A stretch of DNA of 64,000 nucleotides from Phoma sp. XZ068 (Eukaryota; Ascomycota; Dothideomycetes; Pleosporales; Didymellaceae): assembly GCA_004835665.1 (NCBI GenBank), contig ML240445.1, positions 248,001 to 312,000 of the forward strand, read 5' to 3'. The translations under genes and the position numbers were made by a program. Positions 1 through 13,023 of this stretch are shown here, in pieces (the first letter of the stretch is position 1; every line of letters begins with the position of its first letter). Under the pieces are notes generated by a model, which worked only from the letters and a program-made list of their open reading frames with translations, was not told the origin of the DNA and made no database searches.

Positions 1-2341
1 TAACAAGATTTTCATGAGAAAGTTTCAAAGGAATCCGAAGGTTCCGCGGCAAGTGGCTGACTCGTTTACCTGGGGTTGTCGCGGCTGGCGAGGTGGTAAA
101 GCCGCTAGGATCATGCACGGTGTATTGAGGCGTCTCCCACTTGCAACCTCGTGCAATGAACGGCTCCTTGACCGATCTGCGCCGCGGTGCCATTGCGCCG
201 ACAGTGGATTCGAAGTTGAGAGGAGCTGTGGATTTTCGTGTACTGGATTCACTATCGATGGTGGTGTGTTGGGGCAAAGCGGATAAATTGCGCGGCATTG
301 CTCAACCCTGAGTAGTGCAAACATCAACATTAGAGGTTCACCACGGCAATTCACACTATTTCAGCCGCGCGCTGCTGTGGTTCAGCTCCGGACTCCACCC
401 GAAGGTTGCGGCGTGGATGGCGTTATCTGCGCACGAGCTGGGAAGTTTCGAGGTTCTCCACAAAAGCATTGGGGCGATCCATCGCGCCCACTCGTTACTG
501 ATTCGCTGTTGTTCAGCAGGCCTGCCTGCATACCATGCGAACGCGTGCGTTCATAGCAGAATCTATTATCAAGAACAACAGGCCTTGACGAGGACAGGCA
601 TCTCGTTACCGTTCTGAGAGCTATATCGTATGTTTCTGGCTTGTCTGCCGAGCCGCAAGCTCCATTTGGAAAGCGACAAATGGGTGGTGGTGTCAACTGC
701 CGTACTGGGTCGCTCGAACCATGACGGAAGAAGCAGCACGCCGTGCAGCTTGACATGAAGACCCGTTTCAGGTCGATCATGGCGCGTAAATGTAACCAAA
801 GTAGATCTTAAGTATACCATCGCTACACATTCTGACTGCAAGCGAAAGCCGAACAGCGGGGCGAGGCGCTGTGCCTCCCCCTGTGGATGCAGGATACACC
901 AATCTCCCTTGCAGGATATCGCCAGACCTCCGTAGGATGTGACAGCCATTATGCAAAGATCCCTAGGGCCTGCATAGTTTGGGACAATCTAGAGCAGCGC
1001 TCAAATTGACCCGGAGCGCTGGACTGCCTTCGATTGATTTCCGCTTTGCTCTTCTTTCCTTCCTGCACCTTGAACTTTTGGATTCAGCCTCATCTCACCT
1101 ATTATCTGGCAGCTCATTGCTGTTAAGTGTCGTCGATCGAACAAGGCACACTCGTGTGTCGATGTAGAGCTTTAGCTCAGCTACCATTGCCGAGTGTGGA
1201 GCTGGCAGGCACCGCTGCGACGAGCTGCCACTTTACGCCGTCCGCATCATCGCCAGCAATCGATGATGTTTGCCGGACTGAGAAAGCAAGCGCTGCCTCT
1301 ATTGCAGAAAGCACTGGATGAACACACCGGGACAATGATACGTCGCGATGTTGCAGCTTCTGACCAAGTACGCCCACCGCTGACTCGGAGCATCCTTGCC
1401 GTCCATTGAGCATGTAGGCGTGCAAGACGTAAAAGCACACCCCAGAATGTCGAAACATATCCAGATCAGACGTGATACGTCAGAGACGACCTTGTTAACC
1501 AAACAATTGACGCAGATTCTCCTTGTCATATCGTTGTATAGCCACAACTGCCCGCTGTTGATGATGCCGTTAGCGTGTAGTCCTCCATGCGAACAAAACC
1601 AAAACGCTCCGCTTGCCACTCCTCTGCAGCTGTTTTCTCCCGAGATCTACTGCCCCTTTGATTTGGTATCAGCAGACGTTGCCAAAGCCTCAGACTATTG
1701 ACACCTTCTTTGCTAGACACCTCGACAGCTCGACCCCCCTCCCACCCCCTTCCCTCCCAGGCGACACCCGACGCTGTACTCGAAGAAACCAAAAGTGAGG
1801 CGGAGGCCACAATCCTCCGGATCTGTTTCGCGCAAACGCGCACAGTCCGCAGGTTGTACGTGCTCCGTCCAGACTCGTTGCTCGTGGTTGCACTGGACCT
1901 CAAGCATACCCAGAAAACACCTTCAGACAGAAGACCTGTGCGGCCATTGCTATCCGACGATATCGTCTGTTCAAGCTTATCCGCTTGGAACCGATCCTAG
2001 GGTCTGTACCCAGCGCTCCACTCTCCTTCTCTGAAGTTAGTAGGCTGTGGCTTCCTAGTCGCTTGGCATCGGCCCAGGCAGGGAAGCTAACGTTTGCGTC
2101 AACCTTCACCACCCCCATCACTCAAAGGAGCATCGCAGTTGTTGAGCATCCGTTTCCTGTTTCCGAAGCCAACTTGGATATTCTCTTCACGGCCCACGCC
2201 AAAGCACCCGATTACAATCCGACCACGCTGTCACTAGTGCGAATCATCACCGCCAGGCACCATCACGCTCAGACATCCCCCAGCTTGACACGGCCACTCG
2301 GTTGAGTAGCTCCAAGCTCTGTGAGCTTGCAAAACCGAACC
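1..2341. other. Intergenic; upstream region of the first C2H2 gene
   Basis: No open frame here has recognisable protein character. The open frames are short, overlap on both strands and mostly begin with non-ATG codons. A pyrimidine-rich tract at about 1735-1760 (runs of C and CT) resembles a fungal promoter or 5' leader and lies about 0.6 kb before the ATG at 2342, so part of this stretch is probably promoter or 5' UTR. A partial gene running off the left edge cannot be excluded. Confidence 0.5.
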
Positions 2342-3948
2342 ATGTCGCCTCGGTACCATCCTGCGGAGCCCTGGGATGAGGAAATCCAGGGAGTCACTCC
2401 GCAGAGCTTCCAAAGTGAAGGCCAACAGTACGATCTTCCCTCAGCAGACGCCAGCCAGTATCACGAGCCTATACATGAGTACAACACTGGCCTGGAACAT
2501 CCTGCCTCGGGCGGTTTCGACTATGTAGACCAGGAACTGGGGTTTTCTGGTAACGGAACGTCAAGCGGTGCCGGCTGGCTTCAGACCCATCAGCCCACTG
2601 CCGGTGGATGGCAGCAAAACCAAGATGGCTATCAGCAGCATGTCCCTCCGGGAGAGGACTATGCACGCCAGCAAGTCCAACAGAACCCGGGCGTGTTCAA
2701 CACCAACCAGCACCACGGCCTCGAAGCATCCCAGTACAGCAACATTCTGGACGACGAGTTCGATGGAAGATCTTTTCCCATCCATGAGACCGAATATCAG
2801 AACGGCGTTCCTATCGAGCCTGGTGTCGTGCCAGGTGCACCTCAGGCTTCGCTGGATTCTTTCGATGTCGACGCACCGTGGGAAGAGGACAGCGAACCTG
2901 CTGCTCTAGAAGGTATCCAGAATCCCGAGACGTCGAATGAAGTGGCATCCATGGAAGTCGACCAGTGCGAGCATGTAGATCAGGATGACGACGCGCAATC
3001 AGAACAGTCGTTGGACCTGAGTGAATGCCTCGAGGAAAACGAGTACGCAACGCAACTTGCTGTTTCAGAGCACCTCGAACTTGCACATCTCAGGTCGCAA
3101 ATCAGGTCGCACTTCCAGACATCGAACGTCTACAATGATCAGTTGTGCCAGCGTGGCGATACACATCAGATGATCGATCACATCCCGACCTCAACCATGG
3201 ATCGTTCCACCAATAGCGAGCAGACAAAGGCATCTAGCTACGCGATGGTTGAGGTTCCGATGACAACATCTTCGGTATCATCTTTCAGCCAGACGCAAAA
3301 TATGACTGACAGTGGGTTGACGCAGCGTGCGTACGGCCCACAGTCGTCGGTATTCCCACAGGTGGCGACCAGATACAACTTGAGCCAGATTGACCTCTAT
3401 TCGAACCCAAGCCAGACCTGGCGGAATGGAAGTATGACTGGTCAGCATGTTGACCCTCGCTTGGTGGATCGCCCTGTGTAAGAATGCACCCTTTCCCAGA
3501 ATGGCATCTCGCTGACAGCTTTAGACACTCCACACTGCATGATAACCTCCTCTTGCCGCCACCACCTCGAAGCGGGGATTCCGACGCAACGTCCACCACG
3601 GGATCTCACCCGGATACCATAGAATGTCCAGAGGAAGGTTGTGGTGCTCAGTTCCGTGGAAAGTATCGCGTGGGCAATCGTGCCAGGCATAAAAGAAACC
3701 AGCACAACGGGCCTGCAGTCATCAAGTGCCATGCACCTTATTGTAATAAGGTGTTTCGTCGTCAAGATGCTCGTCTGAAACACTACAGGCGTCGCCACCC
3801 TGAACTTGCTCATGCCGCCGTACCAAGGCCGAGGCCAAACACGGATCAGAACGGTCAGAACGTTCAGCGACCAGGACCATATGATCAGGAGTTCGAGCTC
3901 TTCAGGGTAGGCTCTGGGCTATGCGAGTTGCCAGAGCAGAACATTTGA
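2342..3948 (+). CDS. Two-finger C2H2 zinc-finger protein (paralogue 1)
   Basis: Two exons: 2342-3477 and 3525-3948. The 47-nt intron 3478-3524 has a GTAAGA donor, a GCTGAC branch site and a TTAG acceptor, and it joins the two frames exactly; the protein is about 519 residues. The start is the ATG at 2342; the frame is open a few codons further upstream but has no earlier ATG. Roughly the first 375 residues are low-complexity, rich in Q, S, P, D and E, without a recognised domain, as in many fungal transcription factors. The C-terminal part carries two fingers: C-X4-C-X15-H-X4-H, then C-X4-C-X12-H-X4-H containing RRQDARLKHYRRRHPE. The three-residue-longer first finger is shared with the genes at 17682-18959 and 22777-23964. 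I infer a nuclear DNA-binding or regulatory role; the target is unknown. An acceptor 6 nt earlier (ending 3518) would also keep frame. Confidence 0.8.
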
Positions 3949-6844
3949 GTTGGCGACCAAAACAAAACAAAACCAAAAATATCTCTTTCTGACGGTCGAG
4001 GCGTATGGGTCGTTTCGTTGGATTTTTTTTTACACAGCCATTGCCCTTTCTTAACGACCGCAAAGTTGTTGTGTCCCCTGTTGGTCGGCGAGTTGCATTG
4101 GCGAAGGCGAATTGCTTGGCACACACTGTCATAGTGATGGGACCCTGTCGCCACACCTTCTCTCTGTGGCATACCGAGTCACCGCTTCCGAGTCGGAACA
4201 GCATGGCCGACCAAAGGCCCTCCGTTATTTCCCTTTCTCCTTCGATGGTTTTCCCTTTCGGTCAATTTCGTTCGATCGGTTCTGGAAAGACTGGCGCAGC
4301 TGCGGTAGCATTTTCATCGCGACGTATTGGGGTTCTTATATGGGAGACGACTCCTGTGGCGTTTGGCGTTTCGCATTGCCATACGTTGTCATGAGAAAAG
4401 GGCTTTTTCTTTGTATGATTCATTCTTTCTCCGGATGCGGCTGGCGTGGGGTGGCCCAGGCAATCGAGGCAGCCGGTCTGTCAAGGCGGGCTGCGACTGC
4501 CTCCCAGCAGCCTGGACGAGGAGGATCACATGTTGGCGTTCCTGTTCTTTTGCCTTGCTTTCGTCTACTGGGTCGATGTGAGGAAGTCGGGGTTGAGGTG
4601 TTCATTGAAGTCGGAGTGAGGTGTTGGGAGCACGGTCGAAGCAAGGACGTCTGAATAAGGAGTTGTGTTTATGAACTAACGTTAGCGGAGTGGAGATTAG
4701 TCAATCAAAGCGAACCAAACTTCTACCTGCACGGACGATCTTGTCTCCAGCCATCGTCCAGCCTCACCTGGTGTCTTCAGCTGTCATTGCCTGCCTGGCT
4801 AGCACAAGCCCACGCCACGTCCTCCACCGCAGCCTTCTAACACATGTCGACGAGCGGCCTCGCACAGGACGAGAGCATGCTCGCTTGCAGTATCGACGAC
4901 GGCCAGATGAAGAGCTTGGGCGTGGATCGATCCGGCTCCGTCCGCGAGTGTGGGATGCAACACAGATGAAGCGTTGCTTCACCATCTGCGACTGCTGAAG
5001 TGATGTTGCAAGAGCAAGGGGTTAGTCTGAGAGTTCGTTTGAGACGGTGCGCACCTGTGCGCTTGGCGTGACAATGTCGATCAACCAGAGTGAAGCGGCG
5101 CTATGTGTAGACGACCGCTGTACCATAGGCCCCCACGTGAAAAGAGAGATGCCCTGTCATCGTTGGTTGGTGTCGGTGTCTGACCTTAAAGCGAAGGTTT
5201 GTGGTTCGGCTCTTCTCTTCTTGCCTCTTCTTACAATCATTGGGGAAGGTGCTCTCACCTCGCAGGCTATGATCCCTGTCGCTTGCTTGTCAAGGAAAGG
5301 AGATCTTTGGCTCATACCCAGTGATTGATATTTACTTCATTGATGGTGTAGGTAGATGTAATCCATTTACGCCACCTCGCTCCTGCCTAGAATCCGTCAA
5401 TACTACATCTCACCTCTCATGTGACTGGAACACCTCTTGTGACTAGAACACTTCTTGTGACTAGACCAAGTACGATACAACAGAACGGGCACAATTTCTA
5501 ACTAGCACGATATAGATAGTAGTATACGCGTGGATTACCAAACGTATGTTCTATATGACGCATACGTACAGACGTTGTCCCGGCGGATCCGCACTTGTCA
5601 GCACACCATCACCTGAACCCGCATACGAGGATAACGAATACATTGTGGCTCAGGTACGCTCGTAAACAAGTCCTATCAGGATACTTCCTTTGGGCATCAG
5701 CTCGTTCGGTGCGTAAATCTACGCCCGAGCAAGCACCCACAGCCAGTCGGTGAACATGCAACCTTCAGCTACGCCTCACAACCAACAGCAGTATCGCAAC
5801 AGCAAATAGAAACAACAGCAAAGAACCATCTCGAATCGACACGACCTTTCCAGAGGACCATCGTTTCGGAAACATCCTCCGCATCGAATCGACTGCAGTT
5901 CGCCGCTGGTGGGAGGCAACACGCGACTCAGCCACTAACTACTGCAAATCAGCCAGCGATCCTTCCGGACATGAGCGATATCAACTATTTGCCGCTACAA
6001 GCCCAAGCATGCGTCAAACACCCGAAATCTACTATGGAAGCATATCATGTATCGAGTGGAGTAGGTTCACAGTTGGAGTTCAAGGCTGCATGTTCAAGGC
6101 TAAGGCTGCAGCCGGCCGACCCTCAGGCACAGGCTGCAGACTAGGCCGCAAAGACACGGCCCAACGAATCAGATCTGGGGTGCGGGTGCAAATGTGTTTC
6201 ACTATTCCGGGCGGCGACAAAGCATATCCAGACTCTACACCGCTTCACTATGAGAAACGATATAGCGTTTAGTGAGTGTAGAACATGCAGAGACGAATAC
6301 CTGTCATTGCGAGTCGACCACACATTATCGCCATGAAGATTTTACACGTGCAATATGGCGGTCTACTCAATGCAGCCCGATCAGGCGCCCATGCTTTACC
6401 ATTTTTCTTTTCGTGATTCCAAGTCAACGTGTTCATGTACGAGTACAGCACGCAATTCGAGCACAGCACTCAAAACAAGCAAGAAAATAATCTACCAACA
6501 ATCTACCTAAGCGCCACAACGTTGCGTTTCATGCCGTCTATGCTCCCAACTATCTGTACGACGACCTCAGGTACGACAAATCAATGTAAAACGGCCCAGT
6601 CCACGCCCTAGCATGCAAGACCAAGGCATAGCGAGCATATGAATCTCCGCCCACAGAGTCATTCGCGCCGCGTCGCTTCACCATGTGTGCGCAAACCTGC
6701 GTCTGTTCAGTAATTCGCGTTCCACGGCGTCAGCCACTATACGTAGCGCACGCTCGTCGCGCTGGCAGACACGCAACAATGGCGGATTGGCATCACATTC
6801 GACTTAACAACACGCGGTCTAGAAAACCATCCTTGATTCTCAGT
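3949..6844. other. Intergenic, no supported gene
   Basis: The 3' flank of the C2H2 gene on the left and of the TRAPPC11-type gene on the right. A 180-codon frame at 4112-4654 has no domain character and mixed composition; I treat it as chance or 3' UTR. Three tandem copies of an 18-nt unit lie at 5416-5469 and are listed separately. No RNA gene was seen. Confidence 0.5.
5416..5469. repeat. Short tandem repeat, 3 x 18 nt
   Basis: Three adjacent 18-nt copies (5416-5433, 5434-5451, 5452-5469) share the core TGTGACTAGAAC with a few substitutions. This is seen directly. It lies in non-coding DNA and no function is suggested. Confidence 0.75.
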
Positions 6845-9800
6845 CTACGAAGGCACGTCGTCCAGTCCCTTGCCGTCGTCGCCTGGTATCCAAACCTCCA
6901 CTTTTCCCTTGTCCTGCCTCAATCCTTCTGTAGCCTGCACGCGGAGCGTCTTGTTGAAGTACCTATCCATGACCTTCAGGTTTGGCGCTATCCAGACGCC
7001 CTTTGCCATGGGCAGGATGTTGTAGCGCACGGTTTGCCTGCTCATAGGGAGCAGGTGGACGACTCTTAGTTTTGGCCCGCTGAAGCCAAATTCCTCGCTG
7101 GCTTCCATGTTGAACTCGAAGGTGAGGAAGTGCATAGTAGGGTTCTCAAGTGTGTAGTCCATGTGCACAAGGTCTGCGACGGTGGTGGACGGGAGAGCGG
7201 AAGCGAGGACGCGAGGCTCGCTGGAGGGGATCTGTATGCGTGGGATAGGGAGCGAGGAGGTTATTGGCTCGTCGTCTGGAGAGGAGGCGCGTTGCCATGT
7301 GATGTTGAGCGTTGTGTCAAGGGCCGTTGAACGGCGCTCTTCTAGGTTATTCTTGCGTATATCGAGACTGAAGGACCAGTCGTGCAGTTCTTGGAGGTTC
7401 ATTGCTGTGTCGGTAGGCGAAAATTCCTTCACGGCGTCGCAGGTTGCGCCACCGTGAATGCTGTGCACTTCAATGTTGAGGTCTTTGACAATGAGCTGTT
7501 CGTCCGCGAATGAAGCGACTTTGGCATGCAGACCCCATTTCTGGGCGATACCGAACGCGTCTGTAGAATCGGGGTTGTTGCTTTCCGCTTCTTGCAACTC
7601 GAAGTAGCTGGGCCAGGGGTCGGGGTGTACGCGAGCATTCAAGTCGTAGCTAGCTTCGAAGGGAGAGTTGAAGATCAAATCAGCGATCATGATCTTAGAG
7701 ATAGGTATGTCGCGGTCGCTAAGGAGATGATAGAGGACTTTGACCTCCAGAGCATAATCTGCTGGATCTGCGGGTGCTGCAAAGCGTATCTTTTCTGTTG
7801 TTCTCGCGCCCTGCGGAAGTCTACCAACGACATGTCCCGGCAGGTCAACGTCTTCCGAACCGTCCAGTGCTGGCGGGACCTCCTTCATCGGTGAAGATGC
7901 AGGACGGTCCACCCAGGTGTACGCGAGGGTGTCCTTGGAGCGTCCTAACAGGCGGACTTCAAGCACTGCTTCTGTCTCTTCCTCTTCCTGGTTGGAAATC
8001 TCTATTGCCAGGGTGACCGGCTCATCTGTGAAGTATTGCTCGCGTACATCTGGTAGTCTGATCTCCATCTTCGGCGGTTTCGGTAAGATGTGTGTTGTGA
8101 TGCCAGACAGCTGTTTCACTTTACGTGGTCTAACCCCGGAATCAGCCTTGATCCACCATGTCGAATGAGGCTCGGTCTGGAGGTTAGTGTTTGAACAGAC
8201 CAAGCTGAAGCGTTCCGTGTCAATCTCGAAGACATAAGCTGTGGCCTCGACATCGCCCGCTTCACGAAAGACGAGTGGGAAGTTGTACACCTTCGTCTGG
8301 CCAGGGTGCAATGTCAAGTCTGCTGCACCAGTCCACTTTGGTTTCTCTGGTGGCGCAATGCTCTCTTGTAAGGTGCAGTCGAAGAAACTAGACGAAGCAT
8401 CTGTCCCAGCTTCGTGGGTCAATCGTACCTCGCTCAAGCCGCCCTTGAATTGCACATACATAGAAGACAACGTGATGGGAGCGGAGCCTGGTCGTGCTGT
8501 TGACGTAACTACAACCTGCGATCGAAGTGGTTCGCCTACGTTGCCCTCGGTACCAAGAAGAGCGAGATGTATAGATACTGCCTGGTCAGCACCTGAATGT
8601 CCTCAAGGCGGTAGGTGACACTTACAGCATGAGAGATAATCCTTGGTGTCGAGACTAATGGCGACTTTCTCCGAGGAGGCCTCCTCTGGAAAGACGTCCA
8701 AACATGACATCAAGTCGTACTTGTATCGATTTTTCCCAGTCACAGCTTGTTCTTATCAGTACGCGTTGAGCCATCCTGTGATTGAGGTGGACTAACCTTG
8801 GTTGTAGAGCTCCCACTCGGTAGCGACGTATGTCTCTTGGTCCTGGACTCGCAGCGCACACTCGTGGAGAGCCCAAAGGACCTCTGAAGCAAGACTCCAC
8901 CAGCCTTCTTTTCTCCAAGACATCGAAGCCCACAAAGGCCGCAGAACTTTGAACGCCTCGTCAAATTTCTTCACGTGTAGGAGAGTCCTCGCAGCCTCCA
9001 GCCGCAGCTGTTCTACTTTGCGATACTGCCCTCGATCTTTGAACTCTTTAATAGCAGCGTTCAGCTTGGTAGATATGTCATTCCAATGTTGGAAACCTTC
9101 GCCTCCGCTGCTTGGCAGAGGGAGCTCTTCGTGAGGTTGTGGAACCAGATAGTGGTCATACACCTGGTTTCGATTCGACACTTTTGTTGCAGGAGACATT
9201 CCAGGAGGGGTTCGATCTTCCTCAGGCATCTCGCGAGCTACAATGTATCGCTTCTTTGCGTGGTCCGCAGACAGCTTGAGCCAGTAACCTGCATGATGGA
9301 GCAACTCCCAGGGTGGTAACCTTTCGCCCATGAGAAACTGTTTCTCAGGTGGTGCGTAGATTAAGCCCGTTTCATCGTCCGAAGCAGTATTATCGGCGTG
9401 GAAAACCGGCAGCTCCGCCCGTTGAATGAGCTCAGCCATCAGCTGGGCCCATCTCGATTTCCAGGCCTCCCAGCCATAGTTTGAGGTTCCTTTGCTTCTG
9501 CGATCGAGGACATCCTGAAGCCTAGTTTGGTATTTCAGCCACGTCTGGGCTGCAGAAGTCAACTGGTAGTTCCACAACTGACAACGAATGTGTCGAAACA
9601 CAATCGTATCGGCCAACAGGCGAATCTCGTCCCACCTAGGCGACCAGCTTGCGGTTGTCTCAAAGATGCCTTCTGGGCCAAAAAGAGCGTCGAGTGCAGC
9701 ACTGTAATGCCTTTGGGCAGCATCCATCTCCTGCCTAAATTCTGCCAAGACACCCAGCTTGAAGTCGTAGCGCACACCCCAGCCAGGATAGGATAGTGTC

Positions 9801-10751
9801 TGACTTGTGCCACGGGTTGGTGGCGCTGTTGGAGGGGGCACACTGCCTCTACCCTTCTTCCTCCGTGCATGTTTGGTAAGGTCTCGATAGTACTCTACGC
9901 AGATGGGGTGTAGGGTTGTGAGTACAGATGTGACAAACGCTCGCAGTTCGACCTGGGACGTGTTTGGTGGGAGGAAGAAAAGTGAATTCTTGGGATCAAG
10001 ACCGGTGGCACGTCGAATGACGGCGAGGCGCTCTTCAATATCTGGAGCCTCCAGTATCGTCTTGTTGCTCAACAGCACGACCACGAATCGCGTACGATAC
10101 TCAGACTTTTGTATCTGGCTCTTGATTTTATTGATTTCCGTCTTCAGCTGGTTGTCGTGCAGGCTATTGGTGACAGGGTCGGTGGTGAAGTCGAAGAAGG
10201 ACACGAACACAGAGGGTACATAATCCTGGTGTTTCGCGACCCAGGAAGGCGCAATGACGCCGTCTGGGAAGATGGAAGCGCAAGGCGACAGCGGAGAGAT
10301 GGGCGAGTGAAGGATCCACGACGTGGCCGCTGCAATGGTAGGGCTACCAGGCGGGGTAGTCTCTGAGGTCGTAGGTGCATCTGCTTTCTTTGGAGGCAGC
10401 GCGTAGTCCTATATGCCATTAGCCTGTGTACACTGCCAGCTGCACTGCACAAGGCGCCTAACCTACCCTCCCTACAGCCCGTATCCTAAACCCATGCGCC
10501 AAGTCTCTACGACCGGACCCTCTTGCGTTCCATGGTGCATTTGTGGCGTCGGCGCTCAGAAAGTCTTGTAACAGCTGGTCTGCACGCTCGCCAGTCACTG
10601 GAGGTATCTCTGAGCTGGTCTTAGCGGCAGCCCTCCCTGGCAGCACATTGTGGACAGATGGGGGCGGGTCGAGCTCGGTCTGGGACCCTAAGCCAGACAG
10701 TACGATGAATGGGAGGTTGTGCTGCACGTATGCGGGCGGATATGCCTCCAT
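6845..10751 (-). CDS. TRAPP complex subunit, TRAPPC11 / foie gras-Gryzun family
   Basis: Four exons on the minus strand: 10751-10467, 10408-8797, 8745-8626 and 8577-6845. Introns are 58, 51 and 48 nt, with donors GTAGGT, GTTAGT and GTAAGT; all phases close and give about 1249 residues, in line with fungal TRAPPC11. The N-terminus (MEAYPPAYVQHNLPFIVLSGL) fits the family start. Residues about 130-170 hold FPDGVIAP..W..KHQ.YVPSVFVSFF. About residue 310 is RYDFKLGVLAEFRQEMDAA, typical of the foie gras helical repeat. The last ~550 residues are beta-rich and resemble the Gryzun region. In this family the protein is part of the TRAPP tethering/Rab-GEF machinery and acts in ER-Golgi and post-Golgi membrane traffic and autophagy. 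It is transcribed divergently from RXT2. Family assignment is by recognition; individual domain limits are approximate. Confidence 0.88.
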
Positions 10752-11251
10752 TGGAACAGTTGAACGCTACCTGTCCATGAAGTAGGAGGGATGTGGGACA
10801 AGACGCGGCCAGCAACAGGACCCCCGGTGTCGACTCGGCTGGCGAGGAGTTGGTCTTTGCGCGGAGTCGTCGGTGGTATGATAGCCTGTTCAGACGTGCA
10901 AGCCGGTGCTGTGTGTTTTCTGTTTGCCGCTGCCGCTGGCCATGTGCATGCGCGTACCTAGGTAGCTGATACGATGACGATCGCGGGACCTTGCCCCATC
11001 ACCGACGCGCTAGGGTCGCTACCGCCGGCAATTCCAGGGCCCTTCTCCGCCCTCCAACACTCTCTACGCACACTCGCCAGCTCCGCGCACCGCTCTACAG
11101 CTTCCCAGACCCTCGTCGCTCGCATTGTTTCTCCGTCCCTTTACCGTCTCCGCGCGCAGGTTTGCGTTCTGGGCGACAGCCACGCCGCTCTCCACACCTC
11201 TCGCGAAACCACCGATTCCTCGTTTGAGCTGGCCAGGAGGCCGCAGGCGCA
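10752..11251. promoter_or_regulatory. Shared divergent promoter region, TRAPPC11-type gene / RXT2
   Basis: Exactly 500 bp separate the two start codons of the minus-strand trafficking gene and the plus-strand RXT2 gene. The stretch must hold both 5' leaders and both promoters. It is GC-rich on the RXT2 side. No TATA box or clear factor site can be named from reading alone. Confidence 0.55.
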
Positions 11252-12737
11252 ATGGCGGGCCAGCAGCAGCAGATCATAGACACGATCTTCTCTATGAAGA
11301 GAAAGATTCTACGAGGGAACGACTGTATGTACCAGCCCGCTCACGGCCCAGCGCTGTGCATTGACTGACCCACGCAGCGGACCTGGAAGAAGCAGACTCG
11401 CCGTTCGCAGGCTATAGACAGGACTTGAAGCGCAAGTCGCAGTATGCGCGCGCCAGCGATCCTGATTTCCTTGCAGACCCCCGCCCATACAAGAAGGTCC
11501 GTCTCCCATCGCCGCGCTGCCGCGGCCCAGACTGACGATGCTCTACAGCGCATTGAACATGCCGGCTATCGCAGGTACATCCTGCAGCGCAACCCCCCGC
11601 GATACGACCCGGACGGCGACATCGTCGAACCCTCCGACGAGTACGAAGACGAAGACGATCTCGAAGCAGTCGAGGAGAACCCCTACGCAGACATACGGTT
11701 GGAACGTACGCGCATTCACATAGCTACCCGCGGCACACAGAGGAACTGACAAAGACCCAGGACTGCTACGGCCGCTGACATCGGCCGCCGACCTGCCGAA
11801 TCATCGATCCATGAGCGTTCCGTATACGTCCAAGCACCTGACCGACCTCGCGAGCGAAGCTGGCGCGCTCTGGCGCAGTGAGCAAATCACCATCGCGCGA
11901 GCGAAACAATTATTTGTTAAGCTTCAGGGAGACTCCACGTTCGCGCCTGCCGCTTTGGCGGCTATGGTGGATGCGCCCCTCAGTAGTTCAGGGTCGAACG
12001 CTGCAGCACAACGCGCCGTAAATGGGGACGTGCAGCCCACGTCTCGCAATGAGACCCATGGCACATTGGACGGTGCTCAGGATCTTGACATGGAAGATGC
12101 GGATCAACCGAATGGTGCCGTCGAGGACGAAACCAAGGTTGCAGCCAGCGCAGGGGTGGTGAATGGCACCGGACCCACGACCAACGGCACAGCGCATGAA
12201 GCAGATACAGACCGGACACAAGGGAATGACGAAGGGCCTCAATCTGCCACCGACGACGCCTCTGATGACACATCGCAAGCAGCGCACCGTATGACCACAC
12301 GCGCCCAAGCCCAAGCAGCATCGACCCCCTCACCGCCGCACTCACCCTCGGGCACAGCCGGTCAAATCCACCCTCTCTTCCTCTTCTCCACCGATTCGCT
12401 TCCCGACCGTGACTTTGGTCTTCCTCCGAACGAGGCTGAGGAAACGCGCATGCTGCTCATGGCGTACGTCCAGAAGCAGGAAGAGGTTGCTCGAGCAACA
12501 TCAGATTTATACCAAGGCTTGATGCAGGCAGACCGCATGCGGCAGGATGTGTTCAAATGGTGCAAAGCTGAGGCACACATCGGCGAGATGAGCGATGGCG
12601 AAGACTGGTGTGACAACGAAGAATGGGGGCTAGAACACGACCTGATCAAAGGCCGAGACGAAGAGGAAGATGAGACGGCTAATACAGGGAAGAAGAGCAC
12701 AAGACAAAGAAGGAAGCCTGACAAGGAAGACCGATAG
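11252..12737 (+). CDS. RXT2: RXT2-like subunit of the Rpd3L histone deacetylase complex
   Basis: Four exons: 11252-11324, 11378-11496, 11549-11705 and 11761-12737. Introns are 53, 52 and 55 nt. Donors are GTATGT, GTCCGT (weak) and GTACGC, and acceptors are GCAG, ACAG and CCAG; phases close to give 441 residues. The N-terminal third shows the RXT2 signature in order: LKRKSQYAR, IEHAGYRRYILQRNPP, an acidic stretch EDEDDLEAVEENPYADIRLE, then LLRPLTSAADLPNHRSMSVP and YTSKHLTDL. The rest is low-complexity with an acidic and then basic tail (QRRKPDKEDR). In yeast, Rxt2 is a structural subunit of the large Rpd3 histone deacetylase complex that represses and tunes promoters; a nuclear role is inferred here. 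The start is the first ATG in good context that joins the conserved frame. Confidence 0.88.
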
Positions 12738-13023
12738 GTTCGTTCAAGGATGGCAGGGAGCCGTACCAGTGTGCGGCTGCTCAGTCAGCGGCTCCTGCAG
12801 TCTGATACCCAACAACTGTAGAAGCGTCTCAGCAGTTTTGCATAACGCAGCGATATACCATGATACCAAGAATTGGAATGCATTTTTTACACCCATCCAT
12901 GCTCATCCCTCCAACTAGGCGCTCTTGCCTCACCCACGCAACCCACGTGCTTACGCGCGTTAGCGCGAACTGCACTTTCTTTCGTCTGGTCGAGCTTATC
13001 TTCTCTCACCTCGGACCGTCCAA

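Noticed and set aside
4112..4654. 180-codon plus-strand frame
   Set aside because: No domain or coherent composition; more likely 3' UTR or chance.
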